From assembly GCA_951217055.1 (NCBI GenBank), contig OX578276.1, forward strand, positions 66,081,144-66,145,143: a DNA stretch of 64,000 bases. The letters run 5' to 3'. The notes below the pieces were generated by a model. It did not search any database. It had not been told where the DNA came from and saw nothing but the letters and a program-made list of their open reading frames with translations. Of this stretch, positions 12,739 to 25,531 are shown piece by piece; the stretch's first letter is position 1; each line of letters opens with the position of its first letter. Source of the DNA: Gerris lacustris (lineage: Eukaryota; Arthropoda; Insecta; Hemiptera; Gerridae). Both the position numbers and the translations under genes were made by a program.

Positions 12739-13501
12739 AGGCGGAAATACATATGCTAGTAAAAAAGCATGCCAGTGGCGAGTTACAGATGATGTTGTTA
12801 CAGACGCTGTGCACATTTGCCAGTGAAACAGCATGCTAGTATCATCCGGATGATCGGTCTTGTGTGAGCCACTAGCACATGACAATACACATTCCAGTCA
12901 CAGTTCTAGTTTTGAAACAGGCAATTGTTTCTTGCCTTCTTTTAGCCGGAATAAATGATTAAATAATTGTATTTGATTTAATTAATTTTGATAGTTTTAT
13001 TTATTGTTTCGATGTACCTTATGAATGTATGTAGAAATTAACCAGATTGTTGTTACTTGCAAAAACTGTGTTTTAAAACATTTGAAAAATAATAAAAATA
13101 CACGAAGAGTCTGGGTAAAGATTGGATAGCTAGAAGGGAATTATGTACATGGAGCGAGTCAGTGGCTACTAAATGAAATGCGGGACGTCAATGGTTTTAG
13201 GAATCAATTGCAAATGCTTCCGGAGAAAGTAGATGAGTTGCTGTCAGATGCCCGCGAAAGAAAGGAACGCAACTGAAGACTGAAGGGCTGAGGGAGACTC
13301 GTGCTAGCTACTAGCAACCTTTCGCTGGCAGGCCTGTTTACACGTGCCTTATCAGTTCCCCCTCCCCTCGACTCGTGCCACTGGCAAGACAAAAATCAAA
13401 CCTCGTGCGCATGCTATTTGATGTATACACATGCCAGTAGCTCTCCTCTGCGAGCTACTCATATGTTTTTGTGCGAGTAACTAGCATGTGTATTTCCGCC
13501 T
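12739..13501. mobile_element. PIF/Harbinger element, 763 bp, nested in the hAT region
   Basis: The terminal inverted repeats begin AGGCGGAAATACAYATGCTAGT and match at both ends. The element is flanked by TTA on each side (12736-12738 and 13502-13504), the 3-bp target duplication expected for PIF/Harbinger. It holds a short transposase remnant at 13103-13276. The element has lost most of its coding region. Confidence 0.85.
13103..13276 (+). pseudogene. Harbinger transposase N-terminal remnant
   Basis: One frame reads RRVWVK, then after one stop WLLNEMRDVNGFRNQLQ and PEKVDELL. In PIF/Harbinger transposases the N-terminus has W-V-x-P/D-W, then a 'LLxELR..D...F..FLRM....FDELL' segment, which fits in order and spacing. 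It stops at TGA 13274-13276; the DDE catalytic part is missing. Confidence 0.6.
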
Positions 13502-14897
13502 TTATAAATAATCACTTCAGTCACAGAAAAAAAAAAAAGTTATACATAGAGAACAAGTTCCGGAGCTTAGATTAAAAGTGAAAATGGTTGCTCTTGGGAA
13601 AATGGGAAACACAAACCTGAGAAAAAAAATAATACATAATGAGTAAATTAAAAGAATACAAAACACTATCAGTTTTCGGGCTACACCAACAAACTCAAGT
13701 GAAACTATCAGTTTCACATGAAGGGGGAAGATTAATTTATAATGGAGAAGATAGAGATTTCCACAACTTGTTCTCTTAAAAAAAAGTCAATGGCTACTTC
13801 GTACTGTACATGCCAGAGAAATTTCATTGTGAAGAAAAAGGAGATTAGAAGTGGCTCTAAATTTTGGCCAGGCACGTACAATACGAATGTACCCAGTCAA
13901 ACTATTTTATTAATAAATCCACTGTATTTACCTACATACCTCAGTATCTTAATCCACTTCTTTTTTTTAATTTCTCCTCTTTTGGAAACCCAAAGAATAT
14001 GCATTCGTGTTTCTCTGAATAATAATTGAATTGCAGTTTGGAGCAAAGCACATCACCATCTGTTCACAAAAACAAAGATTATTATATAAGTTATTAAAAA
14101 AGGTTATACACATAATGCTGAACATACCTAATGATCAATTCAATTATTTTACAAAACTCAAACAATTGTATCTCAATTGTATTGTAACTCAAACAATCAA
14201 CACCGTAATTACCATATAATTTATCGATAATGTATATATATGGGAAATCAATGATCAACAAGTTATATTATTTTATATTAAATCAAATATGAGTTATCTA
14301 CTCGAACTATTCAAATACTATTAATACAAACATACCTTGACATTTAGAACTCCAGCGATGCATGAAAAGTAATCATTTTCCCTCCAAATTAACCATAAAT
14401 AGTTTTCTTACATAAAACTGGTAAAACAAATGGAAGAAAACCACTTTAAACAAATAAAAAGCATGAAAAAAGCCATCACTGCAAAGGTGTAAGCAAACTG
14501 ACCGATTTAACCCTAAATATCCTTATAATTATGCGTATAATTACAATTTCTTTTGCATAATAACACTAAATACTATTAAAAACATTAAAACTAAGAAAAA
14601 AAACTAAGAAAATAAATAGATTTTTATTAAAAAATGACTTTAACTGTTTTTCCCTATAGTAAAATAAGTTTATTTGGAACGCGAAGTAGGTTGTACTACA
14701 TCTCCATGTGGTTATCCAAAAGGTTATGCTTCTTTGGTCGTCCATTACTATCCTTGTAACAACGTCGAGGGGGGCCCCCAATCCTGAACGCAAAAGGTTT
14801 TATTATTATTTTTTTTTTTTTTTGCTCATCGATTTTCTTTGGCAAGAGCCCCAAACATTTCTTGCGGGGGGCCCCCAATGGTCTAGCTACGCCACTG

Positions 14898-17198
14898 GCG
14901 TAAATATAAATTATACTTATTTAAGCATACCTATTTAAAGTTTATCTTAAATTATTAAAATACACACAAGTTTAGGGGTATGAAGTCTTTCTTTAGGTGT
15001 TTGTTGGGTATGAGATCTTTATTTAGTTTTTGGTTGTTAGAATTACTTTTATATTCGATTTACTGTTTTTTATGTTGGCAATGGCGACATGACGTCCCCG
15101 ACCATTTTCTTTTGGAGTTTTGAGTTGAAGTTATAATAACACGTGGTGCCTGTTAAATAATTGTAAGTATTTATATATGACTTATTTTTTAAAATTAATT
15201 TCATATTGATTTTATTATTTTTGGAATATGTTGTATGATCTATAATCAAAAGTGTTCATCTTTTACTTTATTGTCGTATTTATATCCGTATTGAGGTCCT
15301 TGCGTCTCGCCCTCGCGTTTGTTTATTACATCCTTAAATTTTTCGTGGTTAAATGTAATTTTGATTGACCAAATCAATATTTTATAAATGTATTAGATGT
15401 TTAATATTAGGCACTAACTATTTTTTAATGATTTGCTTTTTTCCTAATCTAATATTCATGCTCTTTAGCCACACACATGTCATAACCCTACCCCGTATTT
15501 GGCTGGTTTACGCGGTGCTACTGGACTATGTTAACGTTGTAGATAATAATGCGAAGTATTATTTTTGCAGTATTGTTCGTTTATACATCGTTGGCCATGT
15601 CTTGCCACAAATTGCATTGGTAATGTTTTCGGTAAATTAGGGGCTTACAGATAGTGCATGGGCTATTTGCTCGTTGTAGAAAGACTTCCTAATGTAATGC
15701 TATTAGTTATTAGTGTTAACATTTTGGTCTAAATTTCTTAATTTAGATCTCCATACTAACATTAATGTTACCTAGTAAACATGCACTTAAATTCCCTTTT
15801 TTATTGTTGAAGTTTTAATTTTTAGGCACCAACCTTCCATGGGTGAAACTTCAACACATTCTAAGCTCTTGTTACGCGCTACTATGGAATAAACTCAAAT
15901 TGTGAAAACTTATCTTACATTATATTAATATTTGTATGATCATAAATTTAATCTTTCTGGAGTTCAAACTTAAAAAAATAAACGGATGTGTGTTAGTGGC
16001 CTACTGAATTTTGGTAACAGTACCCGGATCTTTCTTAAGCTCTCCTAGTTTTAACTGGTCTTTCTTTTTCGAATTTTAGGTATTTTTATAAACGCTTGTA
16101 GTAATAATTTTTGGTTAATAGTAAGTGAATATTATCAGTACACTCAGACTATCTGCTAGTGTGTTATCTAACTAGGCATTTTGTGGTGCTGGTATTGAAG
16201 CCAGAACATATGTGGTATTACTTATATTGACTGGGGACATGACATGATTTTCTTTAAAATAGATGAGTATAATTCGCTTGTTGTGGATTTATTAATATTG
16301 TAACTTTTCAAACAGTGTAAATTCACGAATCTTGGAACGTTATTATGGTTACTTTTATTATCTCCTTGTTTTTATAATTTTGGTCATACTTCTTTTCTCT
16401 TGTACTACTCATTATTTAGAAAATATTAGTTGTTATACATTATAAGTATTACAGTTGAGATTAACTTGTATAGTGTCATAGTTGACTGTGGCTTCATGCA
16501 ATACTTAGTCTGGAGCATGTGCATTTTATTAAATTCTTAGCTCTGAATCAACTTTTTGTTAAATTACTTGACATAAGTGCTATTACTTATTAATCAGGTA
16601 GTACTCTCAAAAGAAAGATTGGTCACTATTATGTTAAATTGTAGTAGATACTTTCTTAGTCAGTTAAAATAATAACATGGGCAGTAAGGTTTGTTTATTT
16701 GATTGTTTTTGTTTCCCCCCCTTTTTTTTTAGATATTCTGATTTGAGATTTGGTTGATTGTGAGATGTGTTTAAACTTGTTTAGAGAGCAGTTTTGATCA
16801 ATACTCACCTGCGCTCAAAAAGTTTTTTTTTTAATTAATATTACTCTTTCATGTATTGTTCTAGTTAATTATAATGAAATTATTTTAATTCTTAAGGTAA
16901 GTCCTGCTTAAATATTTTTATTCTCTTTCTTTAAATATTGACAATTATTAAATTATTTTATAACTTTATTACACTTTTTAAATATTGATCAAAGCTGCTT
17001 TTGCATTTGCAGCTTAACTTATAAGATATGTCATACACGCATATCTTGTTAAACCTCCATTAAGAATTAAATTGGTGGTTTATTGTAAGCTGCATTACTA
17101 ACAAGACAAATTCATGTATGAGTATTTTATTTATATAGCTCTATATTATGTTACTACTGTTATTTAATTATGTCTGCAATATGTTTTGTTTGTTTCAG
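14898..17198 (+). other. NSA2 upstream region; candidate 5'UTR exon and intron
   Basis: The ATG of NSA2 is preceded by a strong acceptor (TTTGTTTGTTTCAG ending at 17198), leaving only 11 noncoding bases before the ATG. A 5'UTR intron is therefore likely. A donor-like GTAAGT at about 15163, following the less AT-rich stretch 15070-15160, could end a noncoding first exon, giving an intron of about 2 kb. I see no other gene here; the open frame at 15365-15640 has no recognisable family. Confidence 0.4.
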
Positions 17199-17209
17199 AG
17201 TAGTACATA

Positions 17210-17989
17210 ATGCCGCAGAACGAGTACATTGAGCGGCACAGGAAACTGTATGGTAGAAGATTAGATTATGAAGAAAGAAAGAGGAAGAGGCATGCTCGTG
17301 AGCCTCACAAGCGAGCTCAGATGGCTCGCAAACTTAGAGGCCTTAAAGCCAAAATGTTTAACAAAGCCAGGCGTAATGAAAAGATACAGATGAAGAAGAA
17401 AATCAAGGCACATGAAGAAAAACAAGTTAAACAGAAGCACGAAAATGTGCAAGAGGGAGCGTTACCTGTGTACCTACTTGATCGTGATGTCCAGTCTCGT
17501 GCTAAGGTTCTTTCAAACATGATAAAACAGAAAAGGAAAGAAAAGGCTGGTAAATGGGACGTCCCTATTCCTAAAGTCAAAGCACAGAGTGATGCCGAAG
17601 TGTTCAGAGTGCTCAAAACAGGCAAGACTAAGAGGAAAGCCTGGAAACGGATGGTCACCAAAGTCTGTTATGTTGGAGAAAACTTCACTCGTAAACCTCC
17701 AAAATTTGAACGGTTCATTCGACCTATGGCCCTTCGTTTTGACAAAGCGCATGTTACACATCCCGAACTCAAGGCTACTTTCTACTTACCTATTATTGGT
17801 GTGAAGAAGAATCCAAGCTCAGCCATGTACACATCTTTAGGGGTTATCACCAAGGGTACCGTCATAGAAGTTAACATCAGTGAATTAGGTCTTGTAACAC
17901 AAGGTGGTAAAGTTGTATGGGCCAAATATGCTCAGGTCACGAATAATCCTGAGAATGATGGTTGTATTAATGCTGTTTTACTTGTATAA
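17210..17989 (+). CDS. NSA2: Ribosome biogenesis protein NSA2 homologue
   Basis: The single exon encodes 259 residues, the family's usual length (about 260). NSA2 (TINP1) is a nuclear factor of pre-60S particles, needed for late maturation of the large subunit and for processing toward 5.8S and 25S/28S rRNA. The protein has the very basic N-terminal half ([12 protein letters not shown], repeated KRK and KKK clusters) and then the highly conserved core [41 protein letters not shown], and the C-terminal beta-rich domain related to ribosomal protein eS8, ending [15 protein letters not shown]. The start is the family's standard MPQNEY. The coding sequence lacks introns, but a 3' splice site just upstream points to a noncoding first exon, which argues against a processed pseudogene. 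RpS27A follows 1.2 kb downstream on the same strand. Confidence 0.97.
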   Translation: MPQNEYIERHRKLYGRRLDYEERKRKRHAREPHKRAQMARKLRGLKAKMFNKARRNEKIQMKKKIKAHEEKQVKQKHENVQEGALPVYLLDRDVQSRAKVLSNMIKQKRKEKAGKWDVPIPKVKAQSDAEVFRVLKTGKTKRKAWKRMVTKVCYVGENFTRKPPKFERFIRPMALRFDKAHVTHPELKATFYLPIIGVKKNPSSAMYTSLGVITKGTVIEVNISELGLVTQGGKVVWAKYAQVTNNPENDGCINAVLLV

Positions 17990-18394
17990 TTCTTATTTAT
18001 TAATTACATTTTTTTTTACCCTAACAAGTATTTTTTTATTAATCCTAATTCTAGTTAAAATATATTATGTTATTTAACATTTTTCTCACTGAAAGTGTTA
18101 GCCACATTACATCAGAGTAGGACTAATTTTCAATGCTTAAAAAAAATATATTTGTGGAATGGGAGATGCCCATGCCATGCCCATGCCGTACTTATAATAG
18201 GCAATGGGATGCTTGTATTTCTACAGAAATGTAGTAATTGCATCTATATTGTTGACGATTTTATTTTGTTACTGTGATGTTAATTTGGTAGTTTTTTGTA
18301 ACTTTAAAAAAATATAAAAAATCATCCTTATTTCCACTTTTCAGTTTCAACATCAATACAATAATACTGGAATGATTTATATTATCAATTATAA

Positions 18395-18605
18395 TATGTT
18401 CTCTTTCGTTACACTTATTAAATTTAGATTAATAAAAAAAAAAAAAACACCTTGCTCTTTTATTTTACTTACATTATTATTATTTTAGATTTTAAAATGT
18501 AATCATTTCAGTAGTGTGTGAGCATCTATTTATGAGTAATAACGATTATAGTTTATTACTGAAAAAAACACCTGCAAGTTAAAGTAGTATTGAGATATTA
18601 GTCAT
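18395..18605 (+). repeat. Diverged direct-repeat block, copy 1 (partner 21180-21345)
   Basis: The order of matching words is the same in both copies: TTACACTTA, AAATTTAGATTAAT, GTGTGTGAGCATCTAT versus GTATGTGAGGATCTAT, TATTACTGAAA, and AGTATTGAGATATT. The two copies flank RpS27A. They are either a local duplication or two copies of an old dispersed repeat. Confidence 0.5.
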
Positions 18606-18730
18606 ATATATTTGGTTTAGGTCTTAAAACCAACATGAAGTAAGGGAAAAAATCTGAATATATCAATTATCATAGCGTGTCGTACTGGCTTTAATCTAAA
18701 ACCCTCTGTATAGTGTGCCTATTTAAGTAA

Positions 18731-19098
18731 ATAACAATGCTTATTCTTATTCAGGTCTTAAGGGTAAGGGTATTAATAACTTCATTTCAATCTGTTTTTG
18801 GCTATATTTTTCCTCCTTTGAGGCATCTTCCGGCCTCTAACAATTTTTCCTAAAACATACTTCATTCATTTTCCTTGTTAATTTTCTTTCCTAGCAATTC
18901 ACCAGTGCGTCTATACATAGTCACTATTTATTTATGTCTGTTCCCTTTACAACAGTATAATTTCATTAAAAATGATTTTTTTTAATTAAGAAATTCATTG
19001 TTAAAGGCCTGAAGATGCCTCAAAGGAGGTGAAATATAGCCAAAACTGGATTGAAATAAAGTTATTAATACCCTAAAAACCTGAATAAGCATTGTATA
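18731..19098. repeat. Inverted-repeat element with CTGAAGA-hairpin-GAAA motif, upstream of RpS27A
   Basis: Left end AACAATGCTTATTC and right end GAATAAGCATTGT are complementary, followed inward by GGGTATTAATAACTT and its complement, then GGCTATATTT. On the plus strand 19009-19015 is CTGAAGA, then a 4-bp stem (CCTC/GAGG) and GAAA at 19031-19034, then TATAGCC. The minus-strand copy in the left arm has a mutated core. Its right end is 130 bp from the RpS27A start codon. Confidence 0.65.
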
Positions 19099-19209
19099 GA
19101 AATAAAGGGCAACATACTACAAATATGGTAAATAACAATATTGTCAAACAAAATATTTCTCAATATATCAACATCTAAATGTTTTGTGTTTCGTTGTTTT
19201 TCAGACTGA

Positions 19210-21022
<1,813 letters not shown>

Positions 21023-22697
21023 TATGTTCTTATATTAATTATAATTTTATTTGTTAAAAAATAACAAACCTAATGTGTTAATTTTTATTCATTTTTACCT
21101 TTTCATTTACTAAGAAATTTCATATTTATTAAATAAATATTGCCTTAATTGCAAAATCCTAAGTATGTTAATGACACGCATACCCTTCTCTTTTATTACA
21201 CTTAGATTATAAAATTTAATTTAGATTAATAATTTTAATAGTATGTGAGGATCTATGTATAAGTAAGAACAATTATACTCTATTACTAAATAAAAATCAT
21301 CCTCAAAAGTATAGTTAGTATTGAAATATTCTCATTAGAGAATACTCAAAATCAGCATTTAAAGTTAAATCTATTTGTTTTTGGTGCCGGCTGTTTTTAT
21401 AGTTTAAATTAAACTATAAAAAAATTTGCTTGGTTCTTAAATTACATGTATGTTACTCTGGCAACAAGATTTAATTTTATGTTAATACAGCTAGAATAGC
21501 GCTAGCGTCAATTTGATCCCAAAGTTTCAACTAGTGTCATCTATTGTTAATTGAATTTTCTGGTTAGTTTTAGAAGAAAATAACACTATGTTAATGTGGG
21601 TAAGATGACTCTTGGTTTAGAGGCCTAGTGACTATATTTTTCTTCACAAGTTAGCCTTTCTGAGCTGTCGAAGTAAATACTAATTGTAGTATTAGTATTA
21701 ACAGTTCACGTTGCGGTCACTAGACAGGTCTGAGTATTTTTATTTTTGCAGATTTGACTGGACCTTATGGTGTGCAGAGAGACTGACAGACTCATTTGAA
21801 CTTGTCTAACTTTTCCTATACATTTCAGCTAAACCTGGTGCAATGCAAAACATAGTGTGGATGTGTATCTGTATATGATAATGTGCGTGCACACATTACC
21901 CCTGCCTCTTCTCTTCACTCCCACTTCATCTCTTCTCCCATTCCTAACCCCCTAAAGAGGCAATGGCTACTCTAGAGCTAACTAACTACATTTGCCTTCA
22001 CTAGACTAAAACAGAGTGTGTTGTGAGAATGCACCAGATGTCACCAATTTTTGGCTTATCTGACAACTGTTCTGTAAAACGTGGCCCCTAAAGGTGGAAA
22101 ATGGGAAAGGAAGGCAAAAAGTGTGAGCCTAAGTTTAAAAATAAGGGGAATCGATTATAGGTTTAATCATATATCAAAACTTTGTGTGAATGCTCGAATC
22201 CTGAATTTGAAATTCGGGATGTAGAATGGGATATAAGGTTCTCTAAAGAAAAACTTGGCATTGGTCTCTGTGCAGGCTCCAAACGTGCAAACTATGTTCG
22301 GCTCTCTCAAAGGGATGGGGTACATTTATCAATCCAACCCGACTTATGAGTGTTTTGTACCGTCCTCCAAACTGTACTGGGATTGTTAGCGAACTGTTTA
22401 CTGTACGGTTCAAATGATCCTCTGGCAATACCTAGTACTGGTTTGAACACATGTGCAGTTATGTCAATCGTCACACATGTCAACAGGAATGTTCCGTACC
22501 TGTTAGGTTTCCTTGAATGTTTTTAATGCAGTGCGAATTATAGTCCTAAACCTGTTCCAACCTGACATGATTTTATTACAGTAAAATGTAATGTAGTATG
22601 TTCCAACATAGGGTGGTGGTTGGGTCTCACCGTTCACTGATTTATTTCTTAGCTTGATAGTCTGTTTTGGCACATTGTGGAACTCAAAACTTTTTTA
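21023..22697. other. Intergenic stretch downstream of RpS27A
   Basis: The RpS27A poly(A) signal is at 21132-21137. The second copy of the duplicated block is at about 21180-21345. Around 22260-22620 there is moderately GC-richer sequence with several GTTCC/GTTCCAAC words like those in the element at 29110-30931, possibly an old relative. No coding region is recognised. Confidence 0.4.
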
Positions 22698-22705
22698 CTC
22701 TACTG

Positions 22706-23920
22706 TAGGGATGGGAGGAACGGTTCCATGGGTGGAACGAGTTACAACGTTTCGTTCCAAACCAATAACTAGTTCCAGGAACTAGTTATTTTTGGAAAGT
22801 ATCAGTTTATGTTCCAAAGAAACTGTTTCTCTTATACTTCACGTGTTCCTGAGTCTAGCCCAGGTTCGTTCTACAATAAGTTCCGTTTCTTTATTAGATA
22901 GTTCCACTCTTCACTGACGCTGACGATAAAAAGTTGAAATTAAATACAAACTTTATAATAATATTAAGATCTCTTTATTTATCTTTTTATCTTATATTTT
23001 TTTATATTGATATTTTAATTGCAACCAAGTAAACAGTATAATAAAAATGTTTATGATACAACATTATGGTAACCACTTAAAAGTATATTTTATACCAGTG
23101 TAAATAATATTTTTAAATACTAGAATATGTTCTTTCCATAACAAGATCCTAAAACTAAACAAAAAAAAAAAAAAAAATTAAATTTCACCTGTTTATTTCG
23201 TATTTTCACTAACTATTTACTAAAGCGGAAAACGAAACGGGTGGCGAAGGGTGAAAGCGACAAGAGGAAGTTGACCATGGACCTAAAAGAAAAAAAGCGG
23301 CAAAGAGGCATCTATGTCTCTGAAAGAGGAAAAGATAACACTTCACTATAACTGGAGTGATTCCGAGACTCGAGCTCTCATCCCCACTCCATTACTCTAC
23401 TATACAAGACATAAGACACACACGTTACGTTCCAGCTTGGCTGGAACTTTGAACGAAACTATAGTTTTCGTTCCTCGCGAAACGAATCTTTTACGTTCCC
23501 TACGAGTTACAGTTTCGTTACGTTATCTCGTTCCCGTTTCCTCTTTTCAGTTACGTTACACGTTACGTATTGGCGCTTGGAACGAAGATCATTAGTTTCG
23601 TTCCAAGAGAAACGAGTTTTTAACGATCCCTTTAAGTTAGTTGTTTGGTTTCGTTACTGTTTTCTCGTTTCCGTTTCCTCTTTAATCAGTTACGTTTCGT
23701 ATTATTTTGCTCGATAATCCTTAAAAGATATTATTTTTTTGTAATTTTTTTTTGCAAATTTGTATCGAATTCAAACAATAAAAATTTATTAACTAAATGA
23801 AACTAAACTTCATAGTCGTTCCAAAAATAACGTAGTTCAATGAAATCTTGGAACGATTGGAACCGTTCCAACACTGGAACTAGTTATTTTTATAGTTACG
23901 TTCCGTTCCGCCCATCCCTA
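22706..23920. mobile_element. Non-autonomous hAT element, 1215 bp, perfect 8-bp target duplication
   Basis: The ends are TAGGGATGGG...CCCATCCCTA, with the inverted repeat continuing into GGAACGG/CCGTTCC. The flanking 8 bp are identical: CTCTACTG at 22698-22705 and 23921-23928. An 8-bp duplication and TAGGG/CAGGG-type ends identify the hAT superfamily. The subterminal regions carry many scattered copies of ACGTTCC and AACGAAAC, a common arrangement for transposase binding. No transposase is encoded; the 93-codon open frame at 23314-23595 is not a recognised protein. Confidence 0.92.
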
Positions 23921-23928
23921 CTCTACTG

Positions 23929-25531
23929 AGCACAGAGAAAGAGCGCTCAGCACTAGCTACTTTAACGGGGATTGTTGCAAATATTCTTAAGGCTACTGTA
24001 AAATTTGGGAATAAATTTCCAATTATGAAACTTTGATTTTGTTAAGGAGGACCAACAGCAGAAAGTGTTTTATCTCCTCAGTTGGCTGAATCATTTTCAG
24101 GCTGTTAGATTCGTCAGAAAGATCATGTCCTTAGGATCACTTCACTAGTGCAGGTGCTACTCCAGAATTAAGTCATCTGTCATTTCTTTACATGACCACA
24201 GGGCAGAAAAACTGTCACACAAATTACGCACTGAGTGGAAGCGAAGCGTTGTATTTCCTATGACATTGTCCAGGATCTCATAATTGAAGCGAGCTTCCTA
24301 CATTCAACGAAGTATGCTCTGTGCCTAAAACGTTCTAGGATAACTTGAGTAAAAGTTGACCAATTTTGATAAAATTTGGTACACGTGTTCATTTTACCAA
24401 TGCTCAGGACGAGTTCGTTGGACAACGTTGTCTACCAAAGTGTCTGCACGCAACGCTCGTGTAAACGTGCGCTGCAAAATTAAAATTGGAATTTTAGGAC
24501 GGGGAAAAATTCTAACTTTATCTATTCGATGAGATAAACATTTTTTTCGAATACAATTTTTTTAGTAAAACTAACAGCGACACCGCTATGAATTTAAAGA
24601 TTGTTAAAACTATTAAAGCGGGCCTTAACATTTATAATAGAGAAAACAACCTTTTTACCGATATCTTACGTTCTAACATAATAATTTTAGTAAAATTTTA
24701 TGTATATAGTCTAAAGTATAATTGAAACAGACAAGTAAAATTTCAACTTGATACAAGCAGAAGTTTTTGCATAGTGAAGTGATACATTTTTATTTTTAAT
24801 AATTGGTTGAAAGCTACTGTGGGTGGTTGAGATTCTAGGAGTGTAGGTTTATCTGGGAGGGCAAGCTTTGTACCAAGTACCCTCTTCCTCTTATCTTCAA
24901 CTATGACATTCATCATGATTAATAATTCCTTAATATAAATATTCAGTATTTTATTGCAATAAGCTCGCTTCAATGATAGAGCCACGCGATACCTAGTACA
25001 CTTTAAATATGTTTAAAAAATTCTTCTCTATTTTTTAAAAATTCCGAAGTGGACAGTAGACACAGTTTAGATAAGAAAGTAGAATTCAAATCATCAAGCC
25101 CCGGGGCTCTGCCCCGGCCCTGATTGTATATAATTTCTACCTCTTCCCAGGATTTATGCCGGGATTTTAAAACATTTGGGCTTTCGCCAATATAATATGA
25201 ATATCGACAGTAATATTTTAAACATTTATTGGCTTGATAATAAAATGAAATAGTTAAATTTAGAAAATACAGTGTCTTTTACTTTTGAATGGTACTATAG
25301 AATAGAATGTTGAAGCTTTACGAACTGCAGATCTTTCATTAGAATTAACTAAGTGAGCTTCTAAGTGCAGGCTTGCGGCAAGTTGTCGTGGGAACCTGTA
25401 AACAATTTGAAATATAAATAGTTATATTTTTCGAGATTTACTGTTTTTTCACGAAGGATTAAAGTTTATTACTTGCATTTCGTGTTCAACCTCGTCGGCC
25501 TTTTCGTATTGCATTATTTATTAGAATAAAA
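23929..25531. other. Intergenic stretch upstream of CFAP298 with an inverted repeat
   Basis: GAAGCGAGCTT at about 24288 and AAGCTCGCTTC at about 24962 are complementary and may mark the ends of a 0.7 kb element; the right-hand version recurs at 48561-48590. A GC-rich palindrome (CCCCGGGGCTCTGCCCCGG) is at about 25100. At 24350-24400 there is a TTTTGATAAAATTTGG word typical of the dispersed repeats seen after 40 kb. No gene is recognised; the promoter of CFAP298 must lie near its end. Confidence 0.4.

Larger units (their letters stand above)
8921..14897. mobile_element. hAT-type DNA element, about 6 kb, with nested insertions
   Basis: The left end reads CAGTGGCGTATCTATGGGCC. The right end, read on the minus strand, is CAGTGGCGTAGCTAGACC; both are followed by runs of GGGGCCCC. 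Ends of the CAGTGGCGTA type are common in animal hAT elements. The flanks are TGCGTAAT on the left and GCGTAAAT on the right, a duplication of about 8 bp differing by one indel. No intact transposase is present. Inside are a YqaJ-like exonuclease fragment (10439-10608) and a nested Harbinger element (12739-13501). It is also possible that the two ends belong to two separate solo fragments. Confidence 0.6.

Noticed and set aside
13742..14029. 95-codon open frame with a hydrophobic C-terminus
   Set aside because: No family resemblance, inside the decayed hAT-bounded region.
15365..15640. 91-codon hydrophobic open frame
   Set aside because: No recognisable family, AT-rich codons, lies in the presumed NSA2 5'UTR intron.
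17261..17804. Several antisense and shifted open frames over NSA2
   Set aside because: Shadows of the conserved NSA2 coding frame, with no codon pattern of their own.
17210..17989. NSA2 as a processed pseudogene because it lacks introns
   Set aside because: The frame is intact, family residues are all conserved and a 3' splice site precedes the ATG, which a retrocopy would not have.
22243..22428. 61-codon minus-strand open frame
   Set aside because: No family match; lies in sequence that looks repeat-derived.
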